From Candidatus Methanoplasma sp. (GTDB lineage Archaea; Thermoplasmatota; Thermoplasmata; Methanomassiliicoccales; Methanomethylophilaceae): a DNA stretch of 14,040 bases. This document shows, one piece after another, positions 12,874-14,040 of the stretch. The stretch's first letter is position 1; the number at the start of each line of letters is the position of its first letter. The stretch spans positions 1 to 14,040 of the forward strand of contig JAITQH010000071.1 in the NCBI GenBank assembly GCA_031288985.1, written 5' to 3'. The notes below the pieces were generated by a model. The model was given only the letters and a program-made list of their open reading frames with translations, had not been told where the DNA came from and made no database searches. Made by a program: the position numbers and the translations under genes.

Positions 12874-14040
12874 ATGCGTGCACTCATGGCGGCAGGACAC
12901 ACGGGCGGCTCTTCTGAATCATTCGACGACGGCAAGTTCGAGGCCGCGTTTCAGGCTATGCTGCAAATGGAGAAAAAAGACTATCCAAGTTACATCGGAG
13001 GCCTGAAGGTGGCCTCCGGAAACGACTTTCCTGTAAACAGCCCCATAGATTCGAGCATAACCTTCGGCCGTTTTCAGGAGCCGGAGCGGGGAATCGCCTC
13101 CGCCGCCGTGGAAGCGGCGGCCAAGGCGTTCATCGGATGGTCGGCCCTGCCCGCGTCGGAAAGGACCGCGTGCTTCGTCAGGGCGCTGGAGGTTCTCCGC
13201 GCCCAAAGATACAAGCTGGCGGCCTCGGTGCTTCTCAGCACCGGCATGACGAAAAGGGAATCGTTGGCTGAAGCAGACCGCCTCATAGAGGTCGTATCCA
13301 AGGAATGCGCCGTCGCAGAGTACGGGAACAGGAAGCCCACAGGCGTCTGGGGCGTAATATCCACGCACAACTCGCCTCTTGCGTCGCCTGCGGGGTACGC
13401 AGCGGCTGCCATGCTGGCCGGGAACACTGCCGTCGTCGCACCGTCCGGGCTGTGTCCGCTCCCGGTATACATATTCTACTCAATACTGGAAAGCGCGGGG
13501 CTCCCCGACGGGGTCCTGAACCTGATCGTGGACAGCAGAGACGAGACGCACACCGAACTGGCCGAGAACATGGAACTCGCAGGTTTGGTGGCCTCCGGCT
13601 CCGGCAAGAACATGGAGGACATGATGTTCCTGCAGGTCGATGACGAACTGCGCTTCGTGAACGAGATAAAAGGGATGAACCCGTTCATCGTCCACAGGCC
13701 GTCCGATATCAAAAAGGCGGCCAAAGACATCGTGGACTCGGCGTTCGTCTGCGCAGGCCAGAGGCTGTACTCCACATCCAAGGCGATCGTCACGGCCGAC
13801 AGTCAGCAGAAGTTCACGGACGCTGTGCTGGAATATGTGCGGACCGTCACTGTCGGAGACCCGGCGGACGATGCCGTTGCAGGCCCTCTGATATCAGGAA
13901 AAAAGATGAAGGAGTTCTTTTCGCTGATCGAATCGGCGCGCGGCCGCGTGATCTTCGGCGGAAAGCAGGTGAAAGGCGAGTTCACGTCGAACGGCAATTA
14001 TGTCGCGCCCGCTGTGATAGCCGGGTCGGACGACGACTCC
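12874..14040 (+). CDS. Aldehyde dehydrogenase superfamily protein (1-pyrroline-5-carboxylate dehydrogenase-like), probable pseudoenzyme, 3'-truncated
   Basis: The frame runs from ATG 12874 to the window edge (389 codons); ATG 12886 is an alternative start. The N-terminal part (YPSYIGGLKVASG, AVEAAAKAFIGWSALPASERT, RALEVLRAQRYKLAASVL) most resembles 1-pyrroline-5-carboxylate dehydrogenases, which oxidise glutamate semialdehyde to glutamate with NAD. The Rossmann-domain segment GVWGVISTHNSPLASPAGYAAAAMLAGNTAVV is clear. Of the catalytic set, Asn166 (THNSP) and Glu264 (NEIKGMNP) are kept. The nucleophilic cysteine expected after GQR is Leu298 (CAGQRLYSTS), and the cofactor-binding lysine of the usual KPS/K motif is Ala189 (VVAPSG). 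Cys293 lies five residues before the expected spot. If the sequence is right, it may bind a pyrroline-type ligand or act as a structural partner without normal dehydrogenase activity. It is divergent from tRNA-Val(CAC), with no clear ribosome-binding site. Confidence 0.85.
   Translation, partial: MRALMAAGHTGGSSESFDDGKFEAAFQAMLQMEKKDYPSYIGGLKVASGNDFPVNSPIDSSITFGRFQEPERGIASAAVEAAAKAFIGWSALPASERTACFVRALEVLRAQRYKLAASVLLSTGMTKRESLAEADRLIEVVSKECAVAEYGNRKPTGVWGVISTHNSPLASPAGYAAAAMLAGNTAVVAPSGLCPLPVYIFYSILESAGLPDGVLNLIVDSRDETHTELAENMELAGLVASGSGKNMEDMMFLQVDDELRFVNEIKGMNPFIVHRPSDIKKAAKDIVDSAFVCAGQRLYSTSKAIVTADSQQKFTDAVLEYVRTVTVGDPADDAVAGPLISGKKMKEFFSLIESARGRVIFGGKQVKGEFTSNGNYVAPAVIAGSDDDS

Overview
The window looks like the chromosome of an archaeon with roughly 55-60 % GC. 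It carries archaeal aIF5A with a hypusination motif, archaeal Nop5, the archaeal riboflavin-pathway reductase, an RNA 3'-phosphate cyclase, TATA-box promoters with little or no leader, and tRNA genes. A gut-type methanogen of the Methanomassiliicoccales (Thermoplasmatota) is my best guess. That placement is inference, resting mainly on the mix of archaeal housekeeping genes with a bacterial-looking surface adhesin; no diagnostic methanogenesis gene is present.

Bases 1-6704 are compact housekeeping. A truncated phosphohexomutase (1-917, +) converges on a leftward series of genes. Reading leftward in order of transcription, they are: rtcA and the riboflavin reductase (4-base overlap); mtnA, a class II aldolase and nop5 (4-base overlap, then a 4-base gap); and aIF5A and agmatinase (7-base gap). 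mtnA plus the aldolase looks like an oxygen-independent salvage route for 5'-methylthioadenosine/5'-deoxyadenosine. Agmatinase makes putrescine, which leads to spermidine; spermidine synthesis releases methylthioadenosine, and spermidine or a related polyamine feeds the hypusine modification of aIF5A. The cluster therefore links polyamine production, use and by-product recycling.

Bases 6773-7020 hold two divergent tRNA genes, Gly(CCC) on - and Val(TAC) on +. They are followed by about 1 kb without a convincing gene (7021-8021), which contains a strong palindrome, an AT-rich TATA-like block and several hairpins.

Bases 8022-12526 encode a very large surface adhesin, about 1,500 residues once a single frameshift near 8475-8480 is repaired. 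In order it has a signal peptide, a long parallel beta-helix made of FxxN...GGAIY repeats (chlamydial Pmp style), two tandem Spy0128/FctA-like domains with the Lys/Glu/Asn set for intramolecular isopeptide bonds, an InlB-like repeat, and a three-helix C-terminal membrane anchor. A hairpin/poly-T terminator follows. The adhesin region is bracketed by two near-identical tRNA-Val genes (TAC at 6945-7020 on +, CAC at 12724-12799 on -) in inverted orientation.

The window ends with the first 389 codons of an aldehyde-dehydrogenase-superfamily gene (12874 to the edge, +). It resembles 1-pyrroline-5-carboxylate dehydrogenase but appears to lack the catalytic cysteine and the cofactor-binding lysine.
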